This document shows, one piece after another, positions 1 through 6,370 of a stretch of 6,370 nt of DNA (the stretch's first letter is position 1; each line of letters begins with the position of its first letter). Both the position numbers and the translations under genes were made by a program. This DNA is from JBEKEX01 sp050013615. GTDB taxonomy: Bacteria > Chloroflexota > Anaerolineae > Anaerolineales > Anaerolineaceae. The stretch lies in the NCBI GenBank assembly GCA_050013615.1, contig JBEKEX010000155.1:1-6370 (forward strand). Reading direction: 5' to 3'. Below the pieces are notes generated by a model. The model did not search any database. It had not been told where the DNA came from and saw only the letters and a program-made list of their open reading frames with translations.

Positions 1-337
1 CGATCTTGCTCTCGCCCAGCACGCCAAAGATTGCCCCTGGGATGGTGGCTATCACCAGGAACCACGCCTCGCGCCGGTCAACATCCTGGCCAATTTTCCA
101 TTCCGTGATGCTTGCCACCCCGGCGCGGATCAACCGCCACCAATCTTTGGCAAAAAAGATCAGCACCGCAAGCAGCGTGCCCATGTGCAAGGCGACATCG
201 AAGGTAAGACTGGTCAGCGCCGGATCATTCCAGCCGAAGAGCCACGGGATGATGATCAGATGTGCCGAACTGGAAATGGGGATGAACTCGGTCAGCCCCT
301 GGACGATACCTAAAACGATTGCCTCTAAAGTAACCAT
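1..337 (-). CDS. uppP: Undecaprenyl-diphosphatase UppP (BacA), N-terminal part, cut by window edge
   Basis: Integral membrane phosphatase that converts undecaprenyl diphosphate to undecaprenyl phosphate, recycling the lipid carrier for peptidoglycan and other wall polymers; in other bacteria its overproduction gives bacitracin resistance. Reading the minus strand from the ATG at 337 gives 112 residues with no stop before the edge. Residues 13-27 (QGLTEFIPISSSAHL) are the family's hallmark (E/Q)xxxE segment, with Q13, E17 and H26. Residues 47-58 (DVALHMGTLLAV) match the next conserved block. Hydrophobic stretches lie at about 4-12, 52-63 and 92-107. The family is usually about 260-280 residues, so more than half, including the second active-site motif PGxSRSxxT, is outside the window. 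A GGTGG ribosome binding site lies 6 bases before the start. The gene is divergent from the GTPase at 492. No defect is visible in the part present. Identification is secure. Confidence 0.95.
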   Translation of the reverse strand, partial: MVTLEAIVLGIVQGLTEFIPISSSAHLIIIPWLFGWNDPALTSLTFDVALHMGTLLAVLIFFAKDWWRLIRAGVASITEWKIGQDVDRREAWFLVIATIPGAIFGVLGESKI

Positions 338-398
338 GCTTCACCACCGTTGGTCGTTATATTGGTTTAGTTCCACGATAAAATAACCGCTTTATTGT

Positions 399-427
399 AC
401 TATCTTCTTCGATACTTCACCCCTCAA
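399..427 (-). promoter_or_regulatory. Weak candidate promoter for uppP
   Basis: On the minus strand TTGAGG (427-422) and GATAGT (404-399) are separated by 17 bases, each matching four of six consensus positions. TACAAT at 399-394 is an alternative -10, but no -35 lies at proper spacing from it. Either would start transcription roughly 50-60 bases before the uppP ATG. This is a consensus match only, in an A+T-rich gap where chance matches are common. Confidence 0.22.
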
Positions 428-459
428 ATTTTCTACATCCCGGTCTTCATCTTCTCGTC

Positions 460-465
460 TATAAT
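460..465 (+). promoter_or_regulatory. Candidate -10 box for the GTPase gene
   Basis: A perfect TATAAT lies 26 bases before the ATG at 492, in an A+T-rich part of the divergent gap with uppP. It would give a leader of about 20 bases. No convincing -35 hexamer is seen at 16-19 bases upstream, so the assignment rests on the -10 and its position alone. Confidence 0.33.
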
Positions 466-491
466 AAGCCATAATAAAAAGGTACTATCTT

Positions 492-1739
492 ATGTCACTT
501 TTCGATGAATTCCTAAACCGCTTACCGCCCGACGTGCAGGACAGCGTGCGCACGATCTGGGAATCACTGGGAGCGGATGAGCAAAACCGATTCCTCAACC
601 TGCTTTCAGCGTTCCCTTCCGATACGAATTTAATGCGCATGCTGGTCAAACTATCGACCAATCAGGTGCGCCAGGCGTTTGGCCGAAAGCATCGTGTGGT
701 CATCGTTGGCCCGACCAATGTAGGCAAGTCGACTCTGTACAATCAGTTGGTTTTCAACAAGCCGGACCAGGCAGCCGTGGGTCCCCTGCCCGGCACCACG
801 CGCGCCAACCAACAAGCTGACGCCGGATTGTTCACCGTGATCGACACGCCCGGCGCCGATGCGGTGGGCGATGTGGGTGAGCGGGAAAAACACCTGGCTT
901 TTTCAGCCGCCGAGGGTGCTGAGTTCCTGGTACTGGTCTTCGACGCCGTACAAGGAGTCAAGAAGACAGAACTGGATTTGTTCCATGAACTTTCTGCATT
1001 GAAAAGGCCCTTCGTAGTGGTCATGAACAAAGTCGATCTGATATCTCACAAGGATGTCGAGGGTGTGGTTGCCCACGCTGCCGCTACCCTGGGCCTCAAG
1101 CCCAGCCAGGTCATCCCTGTGGTAGCCAAAGATGGTAAAAATCTTTCCAAGATCCTTCTGGCGGTCGCAGCTACTGAACCCGAAATGGTGGCCGCCCTTG
1201 GACAAGCGTTGCCGCAATACCGTTGGCAGCTTGCCTGGGGCTCGATCGTCAGTGCCGCGTCGGCGTCAGCGGTCATTGCCCTGGCTCCCTTGCCCGTGAT
1301 CGATTTCATCCCGCTGGTCATCACCCAGTCCGTCATGGTATTGGGCATCGCCCGCATCTATAATTACAATATCACCCCCCAGCGCGCCAAGGAACTGGTT
1401 GCCACCTTTGGCCTGGGTTTCCTCGGTCGCACCCTCTTTCAGGAGTTGAGCAAACTGGGCGGCGTGCCCGGCTGGCTGCTATCGGCAGCGATCGCGGCAT
1501 CGACCACCATCGTGATGGGTTATGCCGCGGCGCGCTGGTTTGAGAGCGGCGAAAAACTTTCTTCAGAAGCATTGAAAAAATTGACGCAAGCTATGACAGC
1601 TTACCTACTGGAATCACTCAAGGGCCTTGGCAAACGTAAACCCGGCAGCAAGAGCCTCCAGCAGCATATTGAAGAAACTCTGGAAGAGTCGCCGTTGGCT
1701 GAAAGTTCTTCCAGCTTAGAGGATAAGCTTAGAAAATGA
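492..1739 (+). CDS. GTPase with C-terminal DUF697-like hydrophobic domain
   Basis: A 415-residue P-loop GTPase of the Era/Der-like (TRAFAC) group, probably membrane-associated; its cellular role is unknown. Domains in order: a charged helical N-terminal region (1-66) with no motif I recognise; a G domain (about 67-230); a hydrophobic region resembling DUF697 (about 245-350), the domain found in E. coli YcjF; and a charged, Ser/Glu-rich tail (about 376-415). G-domain motifs are G1 GPTNVGKST (73-81), a probable G2 threonine in PGTTR (100-104), G3 DTPG (118-121) and G4 NKVD (179-182). G5 is weak: VAK (211-213) where SAK is usual. Hydrophobic stretches at about 247-276 and 326-345 could span or insert in a membrane. 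The start is chosen from the ORF limit and the -10 box just upstream; the ribosome binding site (AAAAAGG, 476-482) is modest. The gene stands alone, divergent from uppP and convergent with the YHS gene. The GTPase call is firm and the DUF697 call likely. Confidence 0.88.
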   Translation: MSLFDEFLNRLPPDVQDSVRTIWESLGADEQNRFLNLLSAFPSDTNLMRMLVKLSTNQVRQAFGRKHRVVIVGPTNVGKSTLYNQLVFNKPDQAAVGPLPGTTRANQQADAGLFTVIDTPGADAVGDVGEREKHLAFSAAEGAEFLVLVFDAVQGVKKTELDLFHELSALKRPFVVVMNKVDLISHKDVEGVVAHAAATLGLKPSQVIPVVAKDGKNLSKILLAVAATEPEMVAALGQALPQYRWQLAWGSIVSAASASAVIALAPLPVIDFIPLVITQSVMVLGIARIYNYNITPQRAKELVATFGLGFLGRTLFQELSKLGGVPGWLLSAAIAASTTIVMGYAAARWFESGEKLSSEALKKLTQAMTAYLLESLKGLGKRKPGSKSLQQHIEETLEESPLAESSSSLEDKLRK

Positions 1740-1764
1740 ATTTGTTGGTAGGTAGTTACTGGCT

Positions 1765-1786
1765 ATGCGAAATTTAAGAGTCGCAT
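1765..1786. terminator. Small hairpin in the convergent gap, possible terminator
   Basis: ATGCGA (1765-1770) and TCGCAT (1781-1786) form a perfect 6-bp stem with a 10-base loop, 25 bases after the GTPase stop codon. There is no T-tract on either side, so function as an intrinsic terminator is doubtful. The rest of the 1740-1826 gap shows nothing else clear. Confidence 0.18.
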
Positions 1787-1826
1787 GATGGTTATGGGCG
1801 GAAATAGATTGTAAACTAGCATTTTC

Positions 1827-2003
1827 CTAGTGGGAATGCCCCATGTGCCCGGCCTCACTCTTTGAAACGTATTTCTTGGGGTCGCTGTCGAACTCCTTCT
1901 TGCAGCCCGCTGAGCAGAAATAATAGGTCACGCCCTGGTACTCGGATTTCGCCGGCGCACCTTTTGGATCGACATCCATTCCACATACCGGATCTTTCAC
2001 CAT
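1827..2003 (-). CDS. YHS-domain metal-binding mini-protein with His-rich tail
   Basis: A 58-residue soluble protein that is almost entirely one YHS domain, a small cysteine-containing fold found alone or joined to heavy-metal P-type ATPases and thought to bind metals such as copper. Visible features are DPVCGMDVD (4-12), then YYFCSAGCKKEF (27-38) with C30 and C34 four residues apart, and the tail GHMGHSH (52-58), which adds three histidines and a methionine as possible ligands. C7, C30 and C34 are the likely metal thiols. The ORF is open back to an ATG at 2081, but that codon lies just upstream of the -10 box; the ATG at 2003 has AAAGGA 7 bases before it and begins exactly at the conserved VKDPVCGM start of such proteins. 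No copper ATPase, sensor or chaperone gene lies in the window, so its partner is unknown. It seems to be transcribed alone. Confidence 0.88.
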   Translation of the reverse strand: MVKDPVCGMDVDPKGAPAKSEYQGVTYYFCSAGCKKEFDSDPKKYVSKSEAGHMGHSH

Positions 2004-2010
2004 ATTGTTT

Positions 2011-2016
2011 TCCTTT
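2011..2016 (-). promoter_or_regulatory. Ribosome binding site deciding the YHS start
   Basis: AAAGGA on the minus strand lies 7 bases before the ATG at 2003. The alternative upstream ATG at 2081 lacks such a site, so this fixes the shorter 58-residue reading. Confidence 0.75.
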
Positions 2017-2066
2017 CTGGCTAAACAACCAACGCCACGCTTATCACACAAAATTGACTCTTCATC

Positions 2067-2096
2067 ATTATAGCATCGCATCTAGTGCACCGACAA
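2067..2096 (-). promoter_or_regulatory. Promoter of the YHS gene, extended -10 type
   Basis: On the minus strand TTGTCG (2096-2091) is followed after 18 bases by TATAAT (2072-2067). TGC directly before the -10 makes it an extended -10. Transcription would start near 2060 and leave a leader of about 55-60 bases. It lies in the gap after the nitroreductase gene, so the YHS gene has its own start even if some read-through occurs. Confidence 0.55.
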
Positions 2097-2109
2097 CCGC
2101 GCACAACCC

Positions 2110-2126
2110 AAGCCGCCTTACGGCTT
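2110..2126 (-). terminator. Hairpin at the end of the nitroreductase gene
   Basis: AAGCCG and CGGCTT pair as a perfect 6-bp stem with a 5-base loop, and the nitroreductase stop codon (2120-2118) lies in the loop. The sequence after it on the minus strand is TGGGTTGTG, not a proper T-tract. It could weakly terminate the gnd-nitroreductase transcript before the YHS promoter, or be chance. Confidence 0.28.
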
Positions 2127-3002
2127 ACTCACCCAGGTGGCAGTATATTCCATGAGATTGCCTGTCTTTTCGACCGGAGGCGCCTGCACCTGCCAAACGC
2201 CGTTGAGACCCGCCTCGCGGGCAGTCAGCTCAAAATGACACATGGCAATGCCCATATCCAATCGCTGGATATCTTCGACCCCCACCAACCTTGAAAGAGG
2301 CGCCCGGCGATAGCCTGCCGTTCGCTGCAGGAAAAAGTGCCAGCAATCCCCTTGTTTCAGGACGCGCCAGGGCTGCTTGTTCGATGCCGAAGGGGCGAGG
2401 TGCACCATTTCGAGAGGCAGGGCATAAACACCCGCATCCATCTCCGATAGTGGATGAGAAAAATTTCCCTCAAAAAAGAGTGCGTCCCAACTCAACCGCC
2501 GGCGCAGCGTGCTGACCGATTGAATGGTTTGCCAATCGACAGACACATGGTCGGCAATATACCCTACCGATATGACCGCAGGAAGGATCTCGTTTTCCGT
2601 GGCGTCAATCCTGCGGGCAAAGCCGGAACGGCTGAACGTGCCGCCCAGCCAGCAAGTGCCCAAGTGTAGACTGGTAGCGTACAAGATGATGCGTTCCAGT
2701 TGGTAGCCGTAATCCTCGAGGCTCAGTGGACCATCGGAACACGCACCGATAATGAATGCCGGCGGATTATGAATAAAGCCGTAAGTGCCCAGCCCGCGCA
2801 GGGAAGCACGATCCACCGGCGTGGCGGCTGCCAGAATGAAACGCGAGGCGTGGTTGAAAGGCCCCGCGGGCACGGAAGTCAGATAATTCTCCAGCTCGCG
2901 GCACACTTCTTCGGCCAGCGGAGCCTTATCATATTCTCGGCAGGAAAACCGTTGCCGGACAAGCTCCTGAACGGATCCAGTGAACTCTGTCTTCAGATCC
3001 AT
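2118..3002 (-). CDS. Tandem nitroreductase-like flavoprotein, TM1586-type
   Basis: A 294-residue protein of the FMN-dependent nitroreductase superfamily, predicted cytosolic; substrate unknown. It resembles the 'putative TM nitroreductase' group typified by Thermotoga TM1586. Two nitroreductase halves lie in one chain. The first has the phosphate-binding start RQRFSCREY (16-24), the helix and loop YGYQLERII...LGTCWLGG (98-121) and ISVGY (144-148). The second has a degenerate start RRRLSWDALFF (167-177), a well-kept LAPSASNKQPWRV (202-214) and LDMGIAMCHFEL (248-259) followed by GLNGVW (265-270). The open frame extends 29 codons further upstream, but that part overlaps gnd, reads as low-complexity Ser/Asn/Arg, and would put the start inside gnd; the ATG at 3002 gives the family-like N-terminus. 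It follows gnd by 10 bases and is probably co-transcribed with it, which hints at a redox role drawing on NAD(P)H. It could also be inactive or regulatory. The superfamily is secure and the function open. Confidence 0.85.
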   Translation of the reverse strand: MDLKTEFTGSVQELVRQRFSCREYDKAPLAEEVCRELENYLTSVPAGPFNHASRFILAAATPVDRASLRGLGTYGFIHNPPAFIIGACSDGPLSLEDYGYQLERIILYATSLHLGTCWLGGTFSRSGFARRIDATENEILPAVISVGYIADHVSVDWQTIQSVSTLRRRLSWDALFFEGNFSHPLSEMDAGVYALPLEMVHLAPSASNKQPWRVLKQGDCWHFFLQRTAGYRRAPLSRLVGVEDIQRLDMGIAMCHFELTAREAGLNGVWQVQAPPVEKTGNLMEYTATWVSKP

Positions 3003-3012
3003 GTTGTTTGAG

Positions 3013-3921
3013 TTACTCCTTGTGTTTGACTTCATGCCCGCCGAACTTGTTGCGCATGGCTGCCAACAGCTTGGCCGCGTAGCTGTCATCCTGGCGACTG
3101 ACCAGGCGCATCATCAGCGAAAGCGTGATCACCGGCGCAGGCACATCCAAGTCGATGGCCTCGGCTACCGTCCAACGCCCTTCGCCGCTATCGGGCACCC
3201 AACTTTCGACATCCTTCAAATCCTGATCATCGACCAGCACGTCGGCGGTCAAATCCAGCAGCCAGGAACGTACCACGCTGCCATGCTGCCAAATATGTGC
3301 CACCTGCTCCAGATCCAAGCCAAACTCTTTTTTGGCCTTCAATATCTCGAACCCTTCGGCGTACGCCTGCATCATGCCATATTCAATACCGTTATGCACC
3401 ATCTTGACGAAATGTCCCGCACCCGCCGGACCCACCCTCCCCCACCCTTTATCCTTTGCGGGAGCCAAGGTTTCGAACACGGGTCGCAGCCGCTCGACCG
3501 CTTCCTCTTCACCGCCGACCATCAGGCTATAACCATTCTCCAGCCCCCAAATGCCCCCGCTGGTGCCCACATCCACAAAATGGATACCCTTCCGGCTCAA
3601 AAGTTCGGCATGTTGAGCATCATCCTTATAATTGCTGTTGCCGCCGTCGATGATCACGTCGCCGGCCGAAAACACGTCCATGAGGGCGGTGATGGTATCC
3701 GTAGTAGCCTGGCCCGCTGGTACCATCATCCAGGCTACCCGCGGTGCGGTCAAGCTCGCAGCTACTTCCTGCCACGAGTGTACTCCCGTGGCGCCTTCCA
3801 CTTCCAAAGCATGTACCGCGGCCGGATTCAAATCAAACACCACCAAGTGGTGCCCACCTTTCATCAACCGCCGAGCCATGTTGGCGCCCATTTTTCCCAG
3901 TCCGATCATCGCGATATCCAT
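3013..3921 (-). CDS. gnd: 6-phosphogluconate dehydrogenase, decarboxylating, short type
   Basis: Oxidatively decarboxylates 6-phosphogluconate to ribulose-5-phosphate and CO2, the last step of the oxidative pentose phosphate pathway; cytosolic. The 302 residues have an N-terminal Rossmann fold with GLGKMGANMARRLM (7-20), the substrate segment DGGNSNY (92-98), DVGTSGGIWG (117-126) with the SGG substrate motif, and the catalytic block K173-MVHNGIEYG (173-182), where K173 and E180 match the family's acid and base. DSGEGRWT (244-251) and NKFGGH (291-296) are also typical. At about 300 residues it is the short form, lacking the second helical repeat of the roughly 470-residue enzymes. D30 at the end of the second strand (VVFDLN) favours NAD+, where NADP+ enzymes usually have Asn-Arg-Ser/Thr. 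AAGGAG lies 8 bases before the ATG. It is the first gene of a unit with the nitroreductase and is divergent from zwf. Family secure; cofactor inferred. Confidence 0.95.
   Translation of the reverse strand: MDIAMIGLGKMGANMARRLMKGGHHLVVFDLNPAAVHALEVEGATGVHSWQEVAASLTAPRVAWMMVPAGQATTDTITALMDVFSAGDVIIDGGNSNYKDDAQHAELLSRKGIHFVDVGTSGGIWGLENGYSLMVGGEEEAVERLRPVFETLAPAKDKGWGRVGPAGAGHFVKMVHNGIEYGMMQAYAEGFEILKAKKEFGLDLEQVAHIWQHGSVVRSWLLDLTADVLVDDQDLKDVESWVPDSGEGRWTVAEAIDLDVPAPVITLSLMMRLVSRQDDSYAAKLLAAMRNKFGGHEVKHKE
3016..3020 (-). promoter_or_regulatory. Ribosome binding site of the nitroreductase, inside the gnd 3' end
   Basis: AGGAG on the minus strand is made from the last two sense codons of gnd, immediately before its TAA stop. 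It lies 13 bases before the ATG at 3002, longer than the usual 5-9, which suggests modest initiation or re-initiation by ribosomes that finish gnd. Confidence 0.5.
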
Positions 3922-3982
3922 AACGCCTTCTCCTTATCCGGCAATATCTTTCGACATCTCACCGTTTAAAGCCCTAAAAACC

Positions 3983-3990
3983 ATTATACT
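3983..3990. promoter_or_regulatory. Overlapping divergent -10 boxes for gnd and zwf
   Basis: TATAAT on the minus strand (3988-3983) and TATACT on the plus strand (3985-3990) overlap by four bases in the middle of the 130-base gap. Each hexamer ends about 62 bases from the start codon it would serve, gnd at 3921 and zwf at 4052. Good -35 hexamers are not visible on either side, so an activator or a non-consensus sigma contact may be needed, or only one of the two is real. Confidence 0.4.
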
Positions 3991-4051
3991 AGAGATAGAT
4001 TGGCAGCAGACTTTCCAGTATCGGCGGTCATTCTAGCAGACAAGGATATAA

Positions 4052-5507
<1,456 letters not shown>

Positions 5508-5515
<8 letters not shown>

Positions 5516-6230
5516 AATTTGCATTTACCCCGACATCAAGGACCTGGCCTACGCCGCTGCCGAACGCGTGGTTGCAGCCAGCAAAGCTGCGATCAAGCGC
5601 CGCGGCCGCTTTGCCCTGGCACTTTCGGGGGGGACTACGCCGGCCGAATTGTATCGTTTGCTGGCAAGCGATGAATTCGTCGGCCACCTCGATTGGGGAC
5701 GCGTGCACATCTTCTGGGGGGACGAGCGCTGCGTGCCGCCGGAGCATCCCGACAGTAACTACCGCATGGCCCGCCTCGCCTTTTTGGAGCAGGTGCCCTT
5801 GCCCAAAGCCAATATCCACCGTATTCCCAGTGAACTGAACCCCCGGCAGGCTGCCGGGCTCTACGAGCAAACGCTACGCGATTTCTTCGACCCCAAGATG
5901 GCGGTGTTCGATTTGATCCTGCTGGGGCTTGGGGACGATGGGCACACCGCATCGCTGTTTCCCGGCAGCGCCGCCCTGCACGAAAACGGTCGCTGGGTGG
6001 TAGAAAATTATGTCGAAACGATGAACGCCTGGCGTATCACCCTTGCCCCGCCGATCATCAACACGGCCCGCGAAGTTGTTTTCCTGGTGAATGGCAAAGG
6101 CAAAGCCAACGTCCTGCGGCGTGTTTTGAAGGAAGCACGCCAGCCACAGGTGCTGCCCGCCCAACTCATCCAGCCTGCCAGCGGCCGGTTGTTGTGGTTA
6201 ATCGATTCGGAAGCCGCTTCGGAACTTTAA
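5508..6230 (+). CDS. pgl: 6-phosphogluconolactonase, DevB/SOL type
   Basis: Hydrolyses 6-phosphogluconolactone, the product of Zwf, to 6-phosphogluconate; cytosolic. The 240 residues are the usual length for this family, which shares its fold with glucosamine-6-phosphate deaminase. Motifs in order are ALSGGTTPAELYRLL (38-52), a phosphate-binding loop; FWGDERCVPPEHPDSNY (69-85); LLGLGDDGHTASLFPG (138-153), with H146 the likely catalytic base; RITLAPPIIN (176-185); FLVNGKGKA (192-200); and LPAQLIQPASGRLLWLID (216-233). The SLFPG ending and the WGDER-VPP pattern favour lactonase over deaminase. The start overlaps the zwf stop by 8 bases, so the two are almost surely co-transcribed and probably translationally coupled. 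The gene ends in TAA directly followed by TAG, tandem in-frame stops, and a strong hairpin follows. Identification is secure. Confidence 0.95.
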
Positions 6231-6236
6231 TAGTGC

Positions 6237-6271
6237 CGTGCCCGGTATACCGAAAAGGAATACCGGGCACG
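6237..6271. terminator. Strong hairpin between convergent genes, likely bidirectional terminator
   Basis: CGTGCCCGGTAT (6237-6248) pairs perfectly with ATACCGGGCACG (6260-6271) for 12 bp. After an A-A mismatch two more C-G pairs close a GAAAA loop. It lies 6 bases after the pgl stop and 7 bases after the stop of the convergent minus-strand gene. The plus-strand side is followed by a T-rich but interrupted tract (TACTTCGTCATTTCTTTCT); the minus-strand side is not T-rich. It most likely ends the zwf-pgl transcript. Confidence 0.6.
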
Positions 6272-6278
6272 TACTTCG

Positions 6279-6370
6279 TCATTTCTTTCTGGGCGTGATG
6301 ACCAATTCGTCATAGGTGGTCTCCGGGTCTATCGGCCGCGAGAAGATCACGTCGTCCAACTCCCCTATGG
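6279..6370 (-). CDS. C-terminal end of an unidentified protein, cut by window edge
   Basis: The minus strand reads open from the right edge to a TGA at 6281-6279, giving the last 30 codons. The visible residues include GELDDVIFSRPIDPETTYDE and end in TPRKK: acidic and charged, with no membrane segment or motif I recognise. Support for a real gene is the open frame to the edge, protein-like composition, and the strong hairpin just beyond its stop, in a convergent arrangement with pgl. Family and function cannot be named from this fragment. Confidence 0.6.
   Translation of the reverse strand, partial: IGELDDVIFSRPIDPETTYDELVITPRKK

Noticed and set aside
6..386. Plus-strand open frame opposite uppP
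   Set aside because: The minus strand carries the unmistakable UppP motif; the plus frame has no recognisable protein character.
1815..1831. ACTAG/CTAGT inverted repeat over the YHS stop codon as a terminator
   Set aside because: The stem is only 5 bp and A+T-rich with a 7-base loop and just three T's after it; chance is likely.
2004..2081. 26-residue N-terminal extension of the YHS protein from an ATG at 2081
   Set aside because: It lacks a ribosome binding site, its start lies upstream of the -10 box, and the ATG at 2003 fits both the family start and a good AAAGGA.
3003..3089. 29-residue N-terminal extension of the nitroreductase from an ATG at 3089
   Set aside because: It overlaps the end of gnd by 77 bases, has low-complexity Ser/Asn/Arg content, and lies before the usual nitroreductase start.
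2980..3969. Long plus-strand open frame (329 codons) opposite gnd
   Set aside because: Its product is rich in His, Gln and Pro with no family resemblance, and it lies wholly antisense to gnd, whose motifs and ribosome binding site are clear.

Overview
This is an ordinary bacterial chromosomal stretch with moderate to fairly high GC. It holds six complete protein genes and one cut gene at each end. Nothing in it marks a mobile element, CRISPR array, prophage or RNA gene. The gene set would fit a Chloroflexota (Anaerolineae-like) genome: a short 6-phosphogluconate dehydrogenase, a GTPase with a DUF697-like tail, a YHS mini-protein and a tandem nitroreductase. That placement is a guess from general resemblance and the sequence does not prove it.

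Layout from left to right. (1) Positions 1-337, minus: N-terminal part of UppP, undecaprenyl-diphosphatase, cut by the window edge. (2) 338-491: short divergent promoter region. (3) 492-1739, plus: a GTPase with a C-terminal hydrophobic DUF697-like domain. (4) 1827-2003, minus: a 58-residue YHS-domain metal-binding protein with its own good promoter and a clear ribosome binding site. (5) 2118-3002, minus: a nitroreductase-like flavoprotein in which two nitroreductase halves are joined in one chain. (6) 3013-3921, minus: 6-phosphogluconate dehydrogenase of the short type, only 10 bases upstream of the nitroreductase and so probably its operon partner. (7) 3922-4051: a 130-base divergent intergenic region with overlapping -10 hexamers on the two strands. 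(8) 4052-5515, plus: glucose-6-phosphate dehydrogenase. (9) 5508-6230, plus: 6-phosphogluconolactonase, overlapping zwf by 8 bases. (10) 6237-6271: a strong hairpin between convergent genes. (11) 6279-6370, minus: the last 30 codons of an unidentified gene.

The core is the complete oxidative branch of the pentose phosphate pathway, split over two divergent units. Zwf turns glucose-6-phosphate into 6-phosphogluconolactone, Pgl opens the lactone, and Gnd oxidatively decarboxylates 6-phosphogluconate to ribulose-5-phosphate. Residues in the nucleotide-binding folds suggest NADP+ for Zwf and NAD+ for Gnd. The nitroreductase-like protein could be a consumer of this reducing power, but that is only inference from position.

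I did not find an undescribed multi-gene system. The observations most worth a second look are the single-chain pseudo-dimer nitroreductase with one intact composite flavin site, and the mutually exclusive-looking divergent promoter of the pentose phosphate genes.
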